Assembly: GCF_001751365.1 (NCBI RefSeq)
Contig: NZ_LJGT01000036.1
Location: 62,001-126,000 of the forward strand
From: Streptomyces abyssalis
GTDB lineage: Bacteria; Actinomycetota; Actinomycetes; Streptomycetales; Streptomycetaceae
DNA: 64,000 nucleotides
Direction: 5' to 3'
Shown here: one piece after another, positions 43,823 through 54,042 of the stretch
How the letters are laid out: the number at the start of each line of letters is the position of its first letter
Position numbering within the stretch: the first letter of the stretch is position 1
Translations under genes and position numbers: made by a program
The notes under the pieces: generated by a model
What the model saw: only the letters and a program-made list of their open reading frames with translations
What the model was told of the DNA's origin: nothing
Database searches by the model: none

Positions 43823-45118
43823 TCAGTTGACTTCTGCCTCCGTGGGCCGTCCGGCGAAGTGGCCCAGATCCGCGCGGGTCAGTCCCGAGTGCCTGGCCAC
43901 CTCTCCGGGCGAGAGCGCGCCGCAGTCCAGGCCACGCATCAGGTAGCCGCTGAGTGCGCGGGCGGTCGCGGGTTCGTCCATCACCGCGGCGTCGGCCCCG
44001 GCGTTGCCGGTGTAGGCGGCGAGCCGGGCGGCGGCGCGCTCCATGCCCTCGCGGTAGAAGGCGTAGACGGCGGCGTAGCGGGTGGGCAGATGGCCGGGAT
44101 GCATGTCCCAGCCCTGGTAGTAGGCGCGGGCCAACGACCGCCGTACGAGGGCGTGATGGTGCCGCCACGCCTCGTGTACCTGCTCCCTCGTGCCGCTGGG
44201 GACGATGTTCGTCGAACCGTCCGACAGGCGCACGCCCGTCCCCGCCGCGGCGGTCTGCATCACCGCCTTGGCGTGGTCGGCGACGGGATGGTCCATGGCC
44301 TGGTGTGCGGCGCTCACCCCGCAGGCGGCGCTGTAGTCGAACGTCCCGTAGTGGAGCGAGGTGGCACGGCCCCCGGCGGCGTCGATCATCAGCGCGACGG
44401 TGGCGCGTCCGTCTGCGCCGAGGACGGACTGCGTCGTCTCGATCTGGATCTCGAAGCCGAGGCGCCCCGCCGGCAGCCCGCGTGCCGCCTCGAACTCCCC
44501 GCACAGCCGCGCCATCGCGGCCACCTGCTCGGGGTGGCTGACCTTGGGCAGGGTGAGCACGAGGCCGTCCGGCAGCCCGCCGGTCTCCAGCAGGCCGGTG
44601 AGGAAGATGTCGAGAGTGCGGATGCCCCTCTCGCGCACGCCGGCTTCCATGCACTTCATGCGGATGCCCGTGTACGGGGGTGCGCCGCCTTCCTCGTGGC
44701 CGGCGCGGACGACACGGGCCGCCGCGGCGGCCGCCGCGTCCTCCTCCGCGTCGGAGCGGATGCCGTAGCCGTCCTCGAAGTCGATGCGCAGGTCCTCCAC
44801 GGGCTCGCGCTCCAGCTTCGCCCGTACGCGCTCGTACACGGGCGCCGCGAGATCCTCGCGCAGGCCGAGCACGGCCGCCAGCGAGGCCGCGTCCGGGGCG
44901 TGTTCGTCGAGCAGGTCCCGTGCCTGCTCGCCCCATGCGCGCACGGTGCCGGGCGTGACGGCGTCGGCGGGCACATAGACGGTGTGCACGGGCTGGCGCG
45001 TGCCCGGCTCGCCCGGGTACCGGCGGGCGAGTTCGGCGTCGACGGGGGCGAGCCGCGCCGCGATGTCCGCGCTCACGCTCTCCGCCAGGCTCGTGGCTGC
45101 GGTCCCGTCCTCGGTCAC
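43823..45118 (-). CDS. DUF6986 / HpcH-HpaI aldolase-citrate-lyase-like protein
   Basis: 431 residues from GTG 45118. Contains CitE/HpaI-like barrel elements: DLRIDFEDGYGIRSDAEED, LTLPKVSHPEQVAAM, FEIQIETTQSVLG and SLHYGTFDYSAACG. The set matches the actinobacterial DUF6986 family, related to malyl-CoA lyase-type C-C lyases and to malate synthases. An IclR-type palindrome (45133-45147) lies 14 bp upstream, which would fit control with glyoxylate or ureide metabolism; this is inference. The product's reaction has not been established to my knowledge. Confidence 0.8.
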   Translation of the reverse strand: MTEDGTAATSLAESVSADIAARLAPVDAELARRYPGEPGTRQPVHTVYVPADAVTPGTVRAWGEQARDLLDEHAPDAASLAAVLGLREDLAAPVYERVRAKLEREPVEDLRIDFEDGYGIRSDAEEDAAAAAAARVVRAGHEEGGAPPYTGIRMKCMEAGVRERGIRTLDIFLTGLLETGGLPDGLVLTLPKVSHPEQVAAMARLCGEFEAARGLPAGRLGFEIQIETTQSVLGADGRATVALMIDAAGGRATSLHYGTFDYSAACGVSAAHQAMDHPVADHAKAVMQTAAAGTGVRLSDGSTNIVPSGTREQVHEAWRHHHALVRRSLARAYYQGWDMHPGHLPTRYAAVYAFYREGMERAAARLAAYTGNAGADAAVMDEPATARALSGYLMRGLDCGALSPGEVARHSGLTRADLGHFAGRPTEAEVN

Positions 45119-45132
45119 GCCTTCACCCAACT

Positions 45133-45147
45133 TTCCGCTCTGTGGAA
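45133..45147. promoter_or_regulatory. IclR-type operator upstream of the DUF6986 gene
   Basis: TTCCGC-TCT-GTGGAA, a 15-base palindrome with one mismatch in its arms (C/T), ending 14 bp before the GTG. It resembles TTCC..GGAA boxes bound by IclR/AllR-type regulators. No IclR gene lies in the window. Confidence 0.5.
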
Positions 45148-45236
45148 TCAACAATTCGTAGAACGAAGCTATCCAGGGCTGTCGAGGCTGGTCAACCACG
45201 CACCGGCGGCCGCTGCCCGTGACGGACGGGCCGGAG

Positions 45237-46805
<1,569 letters not shown>

Positions 46806-46923
46806 CTACTCCATCATCCCCGACCGGGCGCGGGGGCGGCGAACCGGCCCCTTCCGAGATGGGTCACGGCGCCTGCCCCGGGGGGCTTCCCGGCCTGTTG
46901 CACGCCCGCCGGGAGCACATCTA

Positions 46924-46940
46924 GTGTCCCGCTTGGACAC
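46924..46940. promoter_or_regulatory. Dyad in the GntR promoter
   Basis: GTGTCC and GGACAC with a 5-base spacer, 30 bp before the GTG of the GntR gene. Placement suits an autoregulatory operator. Confidence 0.45.
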
Positions 46941-46947
46941 ATGAATC

Positions 46948-46958
46948 CATCCATGTTT
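46948..46958 (+). promoter_or_regulatory. CATCCATGTTT motif shared with the glcD promoter
   Basis: CATCCATGTTT lies 12 bp before the GntR start. It matches CATCTATGTTT at 53787-53797 upstream of glcD in 10 of 11 bases. It is the strongest sign that this regulator acts on the glcDEF-lldP operon. Confidence 0.45.
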
Positions 46959-46970
46959 GGGGGGCAGCAG

Positions 46971-47654
46971 GTGAGCAGGGCTCTCCCCACGTCCCAGCGC
47001 GCCTACCAGTACGCGAAGGACCGCATACTCGACGGAATCCTCGCCGGAGGCGACCTGATCAGCGAGGGCACGGTCGCCGAGGCTCTCGGCATCAGCCGTA
47101 CGCCCGTTCGTGAGGCCTTCCTGCGGCTGGAGTCCGAGGGGCTGCTGCGGCTCTACCCCAAGCGGGGCGCGGTGGTGGTGCCGGTCTCCGCGAAGGAGGT
47201 GGAGACCGTACTGGAGACGAGAGAGCTGATCGAGTCCTTCGCCGCGGAGAAGGTCTCCTCCCTCGGCGCGGCTGCTCTGGAACGGCTCGTGGAGGAGCTC
47301 CGCGACCAGCTCCAGGAGCAGAAGAAGCTGCGCGAGGCCGGCGACGGCAAGGCGTTCGTCGCCGCCGACCAGGTCTTCCACCAGCTCATCGTGCAAGCGG
47401 CCGACAATCCGATCCTGCTGGACCTGTACGCGGGACTGCGCGACCGCCAGCAGCGCATGGGCCTGTACGCGGTCTTCAACGACAGCGACCGGCTGCGCGC
47501 CACGAACCACGAGCACGTCGAACTCGTCGCCCTGCTCGAGAAGGGCGACCTGGCGGCGTACCGGGCGGCGCTGCGCGGGCACCTGCGTGGCACCCGCGCA
47601 GCGGTACTCGGGCTTCAGGACAGCAGCATCCAGCCCAGCACGGACGTGGACTGA
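46971..47654 (+). CDS. GntR-family regulator with FCD domain
   Basis: 227 residues from GTG 46971, six bases after GGGGGG; ATG 46941 and 46953 are possible earlier starts. Winged helix about 8-72 (YAKDRILDGILAGGDLISEGTVAEALGISRTPVREAFLRLE), then an FCD domain (about 80-220) with metal-ligand residues in FHQLIVQAADNP and NHEHVELVALLEKGD. FCD-GntR regulators (LldR, GlcC) sense lactate or glycolate. The gene is convergent with the permease, overlapping it by 40 bp, and is the only regulator of the glycolate/lactate operon in the window. Confidence 0.9.
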   Translation: MSRALPTSQRAYQYAKDRILDGILAGGDLISEGTVAEALGISRTPVREAFLRLESEGLLRLYPKRGAVVVPVSAKEVETVLETRELIESFAAEKVSSLGAAALERLVEELRDQLQEQKKLREAGDGKAFVAADQVFHQLIVQAADNPILLDLYAGLRDRQQRMGLYAVFNDSDRLRATNHEHVELVALLEKGDLAAYRAALRGHLRGTRAAVLGLQDSSIQPSTDVD

Positions 47655-49357
47655 AGGAAGACCAGGACGCACATCAGGAGCAGCAGCGCCAGGCTCCAGC
47701 CGACGACCTTCCTCAGCAGTTCCGGCTCCCGTCCGCCCAGGCCCGTGGCGGCAGCGGCGATGGCGAGGTTCTGCGGGGAGAGCATCTTGCCCAGGACGCC
47801 TCCCGAGCTGTTGGCCGCGGCCAGCAGCTCCGGCGCGTAGCCGGAGTTCTTGGCGGCCGTCACCTGGAGGATGCCGAAGAGGGCGTTCGCCGAGGTGTCG
47901 GACCCCGTGACCGCCACTCCGAGCCAGCCCAGCACGGGTGAGAGGAAGGCCAGTGCGGGTCCGGCACCGGCGATGAAGTGGCCGATGGTGGAGGTCTGGC
48001 CGGACAGGTTCATCACGTACGCCAGAGCGAGCACCGTGGCGACGGTGAGGATCGCCCACCGCAGCTGGTGCAGGGTGCGCTTGTACGAACGCGCGGCGAC
48101 GCCGGGCGACACGGCCAGCAGCAGGGCTGTGATCACGCCGCTGAGCAGCAGCATCGTGCCTGTCGCCGGCAGCCAGTCGAATTTGAACACGGTGGAGGCC
48201 GCGGGCTTGCCGCTGACGGGATCGGCGACGTGCAGGCCGGGCCAGTTGTAGAGGATCGTGCCCTTCTCCTCCAGCACCGTCTTCACGGCCGGCAGTTTGG
48301 TCACGGCGAAGACGATGATGATCACGGCGTACGGGAGGTAGGCCTTCACGGCGGCACCCCTGCTGTCCTCCACAGCCGTGTCCGTGCCGCCGCCCTCCGG
48401 CTTCTGCGTCGCCGTCCCGTTGCCGGTGTCCCGCGCGCCCGCTCCGGCACCGCCGTCCGCGCTGCCCGCGCTCCCCGCGCCGTCGGCGGAGCTGTCCGGG
48501 TCGTCGGAAGCGGAGTCGGTCAGGGCGCCCGCGGGCAGCGGCGTGTAGGAGCCACGTATCCGCATCACCAGTACGAGCACGCCGACGGCGACGAGCGCGG
48601 CGACGACGTCGGTGAGCTCCACGGAGAGGAAGTTGGAGGTGACGAACTGGGCCACGGCGAAGGCGAGTCCGCACGCGAGCGCGGGCCACCAGGTCTGCCT
48701 GACACCGCGCCGTCCGTCCACCATGTACACCAGCAGCACCGGTACGACCGCGGCGAGCATCGGCGTCTGCCGGCCCACCATGGAGGAGACGTCCTCCAGC
48801 GGCAGGCCCGTCAGTTCCGACAGTGTGATGACGGGCGTGCCCATCGCACCGAACGCCACAGGCGCGGTATTGGCCACCAGCGCCACCGCTGCCGCCTTGA
48901 ACGGCTTGAAGCCCAGCGCGATCAGCATCACCGCGCTGATCGCGACCGGCGCCCCGAACCCGGCGAGCGCCTCAAGGAGCGCCCCGAAGCAGAAGGCGAC
49001 GATGACGGCCTGCAGACGCTGGTCGTCGGAGAGCTTGCCGAAGGAGCGGCGCAGCACTTCGAAGTGTCCCGTGTCGACGGTCATCTGGTAGACCCACAGG
49101 GCGTTGACCACGATCCACATGATCGGGAACAGCCCGAACAGGGCTCCGAGCGCGGCGGAGTTGAGGCTCTGCCCGACAGGCATGCCGTACGCGGCCACCG
49201 CCACGACGATCGCCGTGGCGAGCGAGGCCATGCCGGAGAGCCATGCCTGGACGCGCAGCACGCCCAGGAGCACGAAGAAGACGACCAGCGGAAGTGCGGC
49301 GACGAGCGACGACCACCCCAGCGAACCGCCCAGCGGGTCGAGTACGGGTTGGAACAC
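47615..49357 (-). CDS. lldP: L-lactate/glycolate permease (LctP family)
   Basis: 580 residues from GTG 49357 with CCGGAGGC upstream. About 13-14 membrane segments; LctP signatures include GALLEALAGFGAPVAISAVML, VALVANTAPVAFGAMGTPV and a C-terminal SDTSANALFG motif with NSSGGVLGKMLSPQN. A hydrophilic Asp/Ser/Gly/Thr-rich insert at about 275-340 replaces a short loop and is unusual. It imports L-lactate, D-lactate or glycolate with protons, supplying the oxidase encoded just upstream (36 bp). Confidence 0.93.
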   Translation of the reverse strand: MFQPVLDPLGGSLGWSSLVAALPLVVFFVLLGVLRVQAWLSGMASLATAIVVAVAAYGMPVGQSLNSAALGALFGLFPIMWIVVNALWVYQMTVDTGHFEVLRRSFGKLSDDQRLQAVIVAFCFGALLEALAGFGAPVAISAVMLIALGFKPFKAAAVALVANTAPVAFGAMGTPVITLSELTGLPLEDVSSMVGRQTPMLAAVVPVLLVYMVDGRRGVRQTWWPALACGLAFAVAQFVTSNFLSVELTDVVAALVAVGVLVLVMRIRGSYTPLPAGALTDSASDDPDSSADGAGSAGSADGGAGAGARDTGNGTATQKPEGGGTDTAVEDSRGAAVKAYLPYAVIIIVFAVTKLPAVKTVLEEKGTILYNWPGLHVADPVSGKPAASTVFKFDWLPATGTMLLLSGVITALLLAVSPGVAARSYKRTLHQLRWAILTVATVLALAYVMNLSGQTSTIGHFIAGAGPALAFLSPVLGWLGVAVTGSDTSANALFGILQVTAAKNSGYAPELLAAANSSGGVLGKMLSPQNLAIAAAATGLGGREPELLRKVVGWSLALLLLMCVLVFLQSTSVLGWMLLS

Positions 49358-49393
49358 AGTGCCTCCGGTGACGAGTTGGGACTCGGGGACGGA

Positions 49394-50824
49394 TCACCAG
49401 GGCCTGACGCCGCGTATCGAGGCGTCGACGACCTGGACGGGATGCAGCACGGGGAGCTGCTTGTCGAGATGGCGCGAAATCTGCAGCAGACAGCCGGGGT
49501 TGGCCGTCACCACGGCGTCAGGGGCCGTCGCGCGTACGTTGTCCGCCTTGCGGCGGCCGAGTTCCTCGGCCGGCCCGGGCTGGATGAGGTTGTACACGCC
49601 GGCGGAGCCGCAGCACATGTCGGCCTCGGGAATGTCGACGACGTCGAGTTCCGGGACGCTCCGCAGGACGGTGCGCGGCTGTTCGCGGACGCCCTGAGCG
49701 TGGACGAGGTGACACGCCTCGTGGTGCGCGAGCCGTGCCGGTACGGGGTGGCGGGGTGCGAGCGGGGTGAGTTCGGCGAGGAGTTCGGAGACGTCGCGGA
49801 CCTTGGCCGCGAACGCCTCCGCCCGCTCGCGGTATTCGGGGTCGTCGGCGAGCAGCCTCCCGTACTCCTTCAGGGCCGAGCCGCAGCCCGCCACATTCAC
49901 CACGATCACGTCGACGCCGAGCGGTTCGAAGGTGTCGATGAGCCGCCGCGCCCGCACGACGGCCTCCTCCTCGCGGCCCGCGTGCTCGCTGAGCGCGCCG
50001 CAGCAGCCCTGCGCCACGGGGGCGATCACGTCGCAGCCCTCCGCGGTCAGCACGCGGACCGTGGCCTCGTTGACCTGGGCGAAGAAGACCTGCTGCACAC
50101 AGCCCGTGACCATGCCGACGGTGCGGCGCGCGGCCGGCGGCTCCGGCGCCGGGCCCGCCGGGTCCTGGCCCGCCGTCGCCGCTGCCGACTGCGGTGGCGC
50201 CCCTGTCTCCGTCTCCGCTGCCTCGCCGAGGCCCGTACGGACGGCCGGCGTGCGCTCCGGCGTCCTGCGCAGCGCCGAGCGCAGCGGCACGTCCGGCATC
50301 AGCGCCTCCAGGGCGCGCAGCCTCGCGGGAAGCCTCCGCAGCAGCCCCGTGCGGCTCAGCGCCCGGCGGATGCCCAGCCGCTGGTAGAGGGCGCCGAACA
50401 CGGCGGCCACCCGCAGGCGGCGCGGGTAGGGGAAGAGGCGGAAGATCAGTCCGCGGAAGGCGCGGTCGGAGCGTGAACGCGCCCAGTTGCGTTCGATCTG
50501 CGGACGTACCGACTCGATGAGCCGGTCGTACTGCACTCCCGAGGGGCACGCCGTCACACACGCCATGCAGCCGAGACAGTTGTCGAAGTGGCCCACGGCG
50601 GCGGAGCTCAGCGGCGCCTCGCCCTCGTTGATGAGCTGCATCTGGTAAATGCGGCCCCGGGGTGAGTTCATCTCCTCACCGGTGAGGGTGTACGTGGGGC
50701 AGGCGGGCAGGCAGAAACCGCAGTGCACGCAGTCGGAGAGAAGCTCCGGGGACGGCGGGCGGTGGGCGTCGAAGCCGCCGCCCGTGGCGGGCGTCTCGGG
50801 CGTTCCACCGTGCGGCGTGGTCAT
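49394..50824 (-). CDS. glcF: Glycolate/D-lactate oxidase Fe-S subunit
   Basis: 476 residues from ATG 50824, GGGAGC upstream. Two 4Fe-4S ferredoxin motifs near the N-terminus (CVHCGFCLPACP and CLGCMACVTACP) and two CCG cysteine domains (GCCGALSEHAGR, MCCGSAGVYN) of the heterodisulfide-reductase type. A Pro/Ala/Thr insert lies between them. It passes electrons from the FAD subunits to the quinone pool. Second-to-last gene of the operon. Confidence 0.92.
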   Translation of the reverse strand: MTTPHGGTPETPATGGGFDAHRPPSPELLSDCVHCGFCLPACPTYTLTGEEMNSPRGRIYQMQLINEGEAPLSSAAVGHFDNCLGCMACVTACPSGVQYDRLIESVRPQIERNWARSRSDRAFRGLIFRLFPYPRRLRVAAVFGALYQRLGIRRALSRTGLLRRLPARLRALEALMPDVPLRSALRRTPERTPAVRTGLGEAAETETGAPPQSAAATAGQDPAGPAPEPPAARRTVGMVTGCVQQVFFAQVNEATVRVLTAEGCDVIAPVAQGCCGALSEHAGREEEAVVRARRLIDTFEPLGVDVIVVNVAGCGSALKEYGRLLADDPEYRERAEAFAAKVRDVSELLAELTPLAPRHPVPARLAHHEACHLVHAQGVREQPRTVLRSVPELDVVDIPEADMCCGSAGVYNLIQPGPAEELGRRKADNVRATAPDAVVTANPGCLLQISRHLDKQLPVLHPVQVVDASIRGVRPW

Positions 50825-50877
50825 CAAGTGCTCCCTACGGATGAGCCGGGGCGTGGTGTACCGGCCGGGCCGGCCGG

Positions 50878-52212
50878 TCAGAACCAGGGCGCGAAGCGCC
50901 CCGGTGCACACAGGTCGTCGGGGTCGAACTGCCGCTTGAGGGACCGCAGTACGGCGACGGCAGGCGGCGCGGGCCCCCACGCCGCGGCGAGGGCGTCGAC
51001 GCCTTCCCGGCGCCGCCGCAGCGTCACCGAGCCTCCGGCGCCGTACACGGACTCGCGCCATGCGGTGAGGCACGCGGCGTGCTCAGCCGCGTCCCCGCCG
51101 CGCAGCACGACGGTGTGCAGGCCCTGGGCGACACCGCTGACGAGCTCCGCCTCCACGGCGCCGCCGGTGGTCAGTTCGTTCAGCCGCCGCAGCAGGGCGG
51201 GCAGCCGCGCGGGATGTGTTCCGGCGCGCAGCACGGTCTCGCCGTCCTCTCCGCGTACCAGGCGGGACAGCCGCTGCCAGGCGGCACGTGCGGCGTCCTC
51301 GCCGAGTACGCGGGCCGCCGCGAGACCGGGGACGTCCGGGGCGAGGCGGCCGCGCTCCGCGACGCTCTCCGCGGTGCCCTGGAAGCGGATCAGCAGCCGC
51401 TGCCCGTCCCACTCCACCGCGACGGGCTCCAGCGGCGAACGCATCACGGCACGCGCCGCCGTGAGCGCTCCCTCGGCGTCGTCGACGGGCAGGGCGAGGG
51501 TCGCCGTGGCTTCGGGCAGCGGGTGGACGCGCAGGTTGAGCCGGACGGCGAGGCCGAACGCGCCCAGCGAGCCGGCCATCAGCTTCACGAGGTCGTAGCC
51601 GGCGACGTTCTTGATGACGTCGCCGCCGGTACGGGCCACGGTTCCGTCGGCGAGCACGAGTGTCGCGCCGATCACCAGATCGCCGAGGGAGCCGTACTTC
51701 AGGCGGCACGGCCCGGCGTCGCCGCACGCGAGCAGGCCGCCGAGCGTCGCGCCGTCGCCGCCGGTGGGCGGCTCGACCGGCAGCCACTGCCCGGCCGGGG
51801 CCAGCACCTCCTGGAGCCGGGTGAGCGGCATCCCGGCCTCGACGCCGACCGTCCAGTCCTCGGGTGCGTGGCTGATCATGCGGTCGAGACCGGAGGTCTC
51901 CAGCACGAGGCCGGTCTCCGCCACGGGGGCGCCCCACTCCAGCGCCGTACCGGCGCCTTCGAACAGCACCGTACGGCGCTCGTGTGCCGCGGTCGCGAGG
52001 GCGTCGGCGGCCTCGGCGAGGCCCGGCGGGCGTACGCGGGAGGGCAGTTCGCCCGCCGCTGTGCCAGACTCCCCCGCAGGCGGCCGCAGTTGAGCCGCAC
52101 CGGGTGCCGGCGCCGCCGACGGTGCGGGTTCCGGGGCGGGTTCCGGTGCGCCGTCCGCGGGCGGTCCGCTCGCACGGACCGTCCCCTGAGGCTCCTCGGT
52201 CACCTCTGTCAC
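50878..52212 (-). CDS. glcE: Glycolate oxidase FAD-binding subunit
   Basis: 444 residues from GTG 52212, whose GTGA overlaps the glcD stop, so translation is coupled. After a Pro/Ala/Glu-rich head of about 75 residues come PCMH FAD-binding elements: VLETSGLDRMISHAPEDWTV, PPTGGDGATLGG and GGDVIKNVAGYDLVKLMAGS. GlcE partners with GlcD in the 2-hydroxyacid oxidase. The long disordered head is not usual for GlcE. Confidence 0.9.
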   Translation of the reverse strand: MTEVTEEPQGTVRASGPPADGAPEPAPEPAPSAAPAPGAAQLRPPAGESGTAAGELPSRVRPPGLAEAADALATAAHERRTVLFEGAGTALEWGAPVAETGLVLETSGLDRMISHAPEDWTVGVEAGMPLTRLQEVLAPAGQWLPVEPPTGGDGATLGGLLACGDAGPCRLKYGSLGDLVIGATLVLADGTVARTGGDVIKNVAGYDLVKLMAGSLGAFGLAVRLNLRVHPLPEATATLALPVDDAEGALTAARAVMRSPLEPVAVEWDGQRLLIRFQGTAESVAERGRLAPDVPGLAAARVLGEDAARAAWQRLSRLVRGEDGETVLRAGTHPARLPALLRRLNELTTGGAVEAELVSGVAQGLHTVVLRGGDAAEHAACLTAWRESVYGAGGSVTLRRRREGVDALAAAWGPAPPAVAVLRSLKRQFDPDDLCAPGRFAPWF

Positions 52213-53660
52213 AACCTCTCGATCACGCCGGCTTCTTCGAGCGGGTGCGGCCGGTAGCGGCCGGACGCCTCCCCGCACAGCCGCGGAGTGGGCAGCACCT
52301 TGCCGGGATTGGCCAGTCCGTCCGGGTCGAAGGCCGCACGCAGCTGCCGCATGACCGCCAGGTCCGTCTCCCCGAACATCTCCGGCATGGAGCACGCCTT
52401 GTCCAGGCCGATGCCGTGCTCGCCGCTGAGCGAACCGCCCAGCTCCACGCACATCTCGGCGATCTCGGCCGCCAGGCGCTCCGCCCGCTCCGACTCCCCT
52501 GCCCCCTCGTCGAAGAGGACCAGCGGATGCAGGTTGCCGTCGCCCGCGTGGAAGACGTTGGCCACGCGCAGACCTTCGGCGCCCGACATCGCGGCGATGC
52601 GGCTCAGGGCCTCGGACAGGCGGGTGCGGGGGACGACGCCGTCCTGCACGAAGTAGTCGGGGCTGATGCGTCCCACAGCGGCGAAGGCGGCCTTGCGTCC
52701 CTTCCAGATCAGGGCGCGCTCATCGGAGGTCGTGGCGATGCGTACGTTCGTGGTGCCCTTCTCATGGCACAGCGCGACGACCTTCTCGAACTGCTCGTCG
52801 CACTCGTGCTCCATCCCGTCGAGTTCGACGACGAGCGCCGCCGTGGCATCCAGGCTGTACCCGGCGTGCACGGCCGCCTCGCAGGCCTCGATGGCGAGGG
52901 AGTCGAGCATCTCCACCGCCGCCGGCACGATGCCGGACGCCATGATCCCGCTGACGGCCTCCCCCGCCGCCTCCACGGTGGGGAAGTCCGCGACGAGAGT
53001 GCGGACGCTCTCGGGTGTACGCAGCAGCCGCACGGTGATCTCCGTGGCGATGCCGAGGGTGCCTTCGGAGCCGATGAAGAGGCCGCGCAGGTCCGGCCCG
53101 GGGCTTTCCGGTGCGTCCGCGCCGAGTTCGGTGACGGACCCGTCCGGCAGGACGACGCGCAGCGCTGTCACGTGGTGCACGGTGAAGCCGTACTTGACGC
53201 AGTGGGCGCCGCCGGAGTTCTCCGCGACGTTGCCACCGATCGTGCACACGACCTGACTTGAGGGGTCGGGCGCGTAATAGAGGCCGTGCGGCGCGGCGAT
53301 CCGCGAGATCTCGGCGTTGGTGACGCCCGGCTGAAGCACCATCCGCCGGTCCTCGGGGTCGAAGTCGAGCACCTGGCGCATCCTGGCGAGGGAGATCACC
53401 ACCCCCTGCGCCACCGGCACGGCGCCACCCGACAGCCCCGTCCCGGCGCCCCGGGCGACGAAGGGCAGCCCGGCCTTCGCGCACAGGGAGACGGCGGCCG
53501 CTACCTCTTCGGTACTGCGCGGCAACACGACCAGAGCGGGGACTTCACGGAAGCCGGTCAGCCCGTCACACTCGTAGGTCCGCAGCTGGAGCGGATCGCT
53601 CAGTACGGATTCCGTTCCGAGTGCGGCTTCGAACTCCCGGCGCAGTACGGTGTCGATCAT
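52209..53660 (-). CDS. glcD: Glycolate oxidase catalytic FAD subunit
   Basis: 483 residues from ATG 53660, CAGGAGG upstream. FAD_binding_4 domain at the N-terminus (VARGAGTGLSGGAVP, TIGGNVAENSGGAHCVKYG, FIGSEGTLGIATEI) and an FAD-oxidase C-terminal domain with NVFHAGDGNLHPLVLF and SGEHGIGLDK, matching GlcD/D-lactate dehydrogenase proteins. Oxidises glycolate (or D-lactate) to glyoxylate (or pyruvate). First gene of glcD-glcE-glcF-lldP. Confidence 0.94.
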   Translation of the reverse strand: MIDTVLRREFEAALGTESVLSDPLQLRTYECDGLTGFREVPALVVLPRSTEEVAAAVSLCAKAGLPFVARGAGTGLSGGAVPVAQGVVISLARMRQVLDFDPEDRRMVLQPGVTNAEISRIAAPHGLYYAPDPSSQVVCTIGGNVAENSGGAHCVKYGFTVHHVTALRVVLPDGSVTELGADAPESPGPDLRGLFIGSEGTLGIATEITVRLLRTPESVRTLVADFPTVEAAGEAVSGIMASGIVPAAVEMLDSLAIEACEAAVHAGYSLDATAALVVELDGMEHECDEQFEKVVALCHEKGTTNVRIATTSDERALIWKGRKAAFAAVGRISPDYFVQDGVVPRTRLSEALSRIAAMSGAEGLRVANVFHAGDGNLHPLVLFDEGAGESERAERLAAEIAEMCVELGGSLSGEHGIGLDKACSMPEMFGETDLAVMRQLRAAFDPDGLANPGKVLPTPRLCGEASGRYRPHPLEEAGVIERL

Positions 53661-53759
53661 GGCACCGTGCCTCCTGACCCGTAGATCCTCCGACGGAACG
53701 GCAGTTCAGCGAATTCCGAAATCCGGTATTCAAGAACCGCGTCACGGAACCTAGGGTCC

Positions 53760-53797
53760 TTGCATCTATGGGTCAACCCTTCGTTGCATCTATGTTT
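53760..53797 (-). promoter_or_regulatory. Direct repeats in the glcD promoter
   Basis: TTGCATCTATG occurs at 53760-53770 and again at 53784-53794, 24 bp apart. The second continues into TTT, giving the CATCTATGTTT shared with the GntR promoter (46948). They lie about 100-135 bp upstream of the glcD start. Confidence 0.6.
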
Positions 53798-53959
53798 CAC
53801 AACTTCCGCGCCACCGCCGCGGCACCGCCACGCGTCCGTACGTCCCGTCCGGCGTGAGCACCCCGGGCCGCCGAGGGCAGGCTGCGACCGGGATTTGAGA
53901 CTTCACGAGCGTCTTCGTGCCTCTGCCTTCGGGTGCGCCCGGGAAACCCTCAAATAGCA

Positions 53960-53979
53960 CTTCAATGAGACGATTGAAG
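53960..53979. promoter_or_regulatory. Perfect 7-bp dyad
   Basis: CTTCAAT and ATTGAAG separated by six bases, in an A/T-rich stretch upstream of the 65-residue protein gene. Form and spacing suit an operator of a dimeric regulator; the owner is unknown. Confidence 0.45.
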
Positions 53980-53992
53980 CATGCTCGTGAAG

Positions 53993-54017
53993 GCCTGCTC
54001 CGGGCTCCGGAGCAGGC
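53993..54017 (+). promoter_or_regulatory. 11-bp leader hairpin
   Basis: GCCTGCTCCGG and its exact complement flank a 3-base loop, ending 13 bp before the ribosome site (GGGGAGG) of the 65-residue gene. It may be a leader structure that affects expression, or a terminator for upstream transcription. Confidence 0.5.
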
Positions 54018-54042
54018 GCGTGGATCCGGCGGGGAGGCCAGG

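Larger units (their letters stand above)
53661..54042. other. Divergent control region glcD/65-aa protein
   Basis: 382 bp without a gene but rich in structure: two CATAGATGCAA repeats (as seen on the minus strand), a 7-bp dyad and an 11-bp hairpin, each listed separately. It carries the promoter of the glcDEF-lldP operon. Confidence 0.65.
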
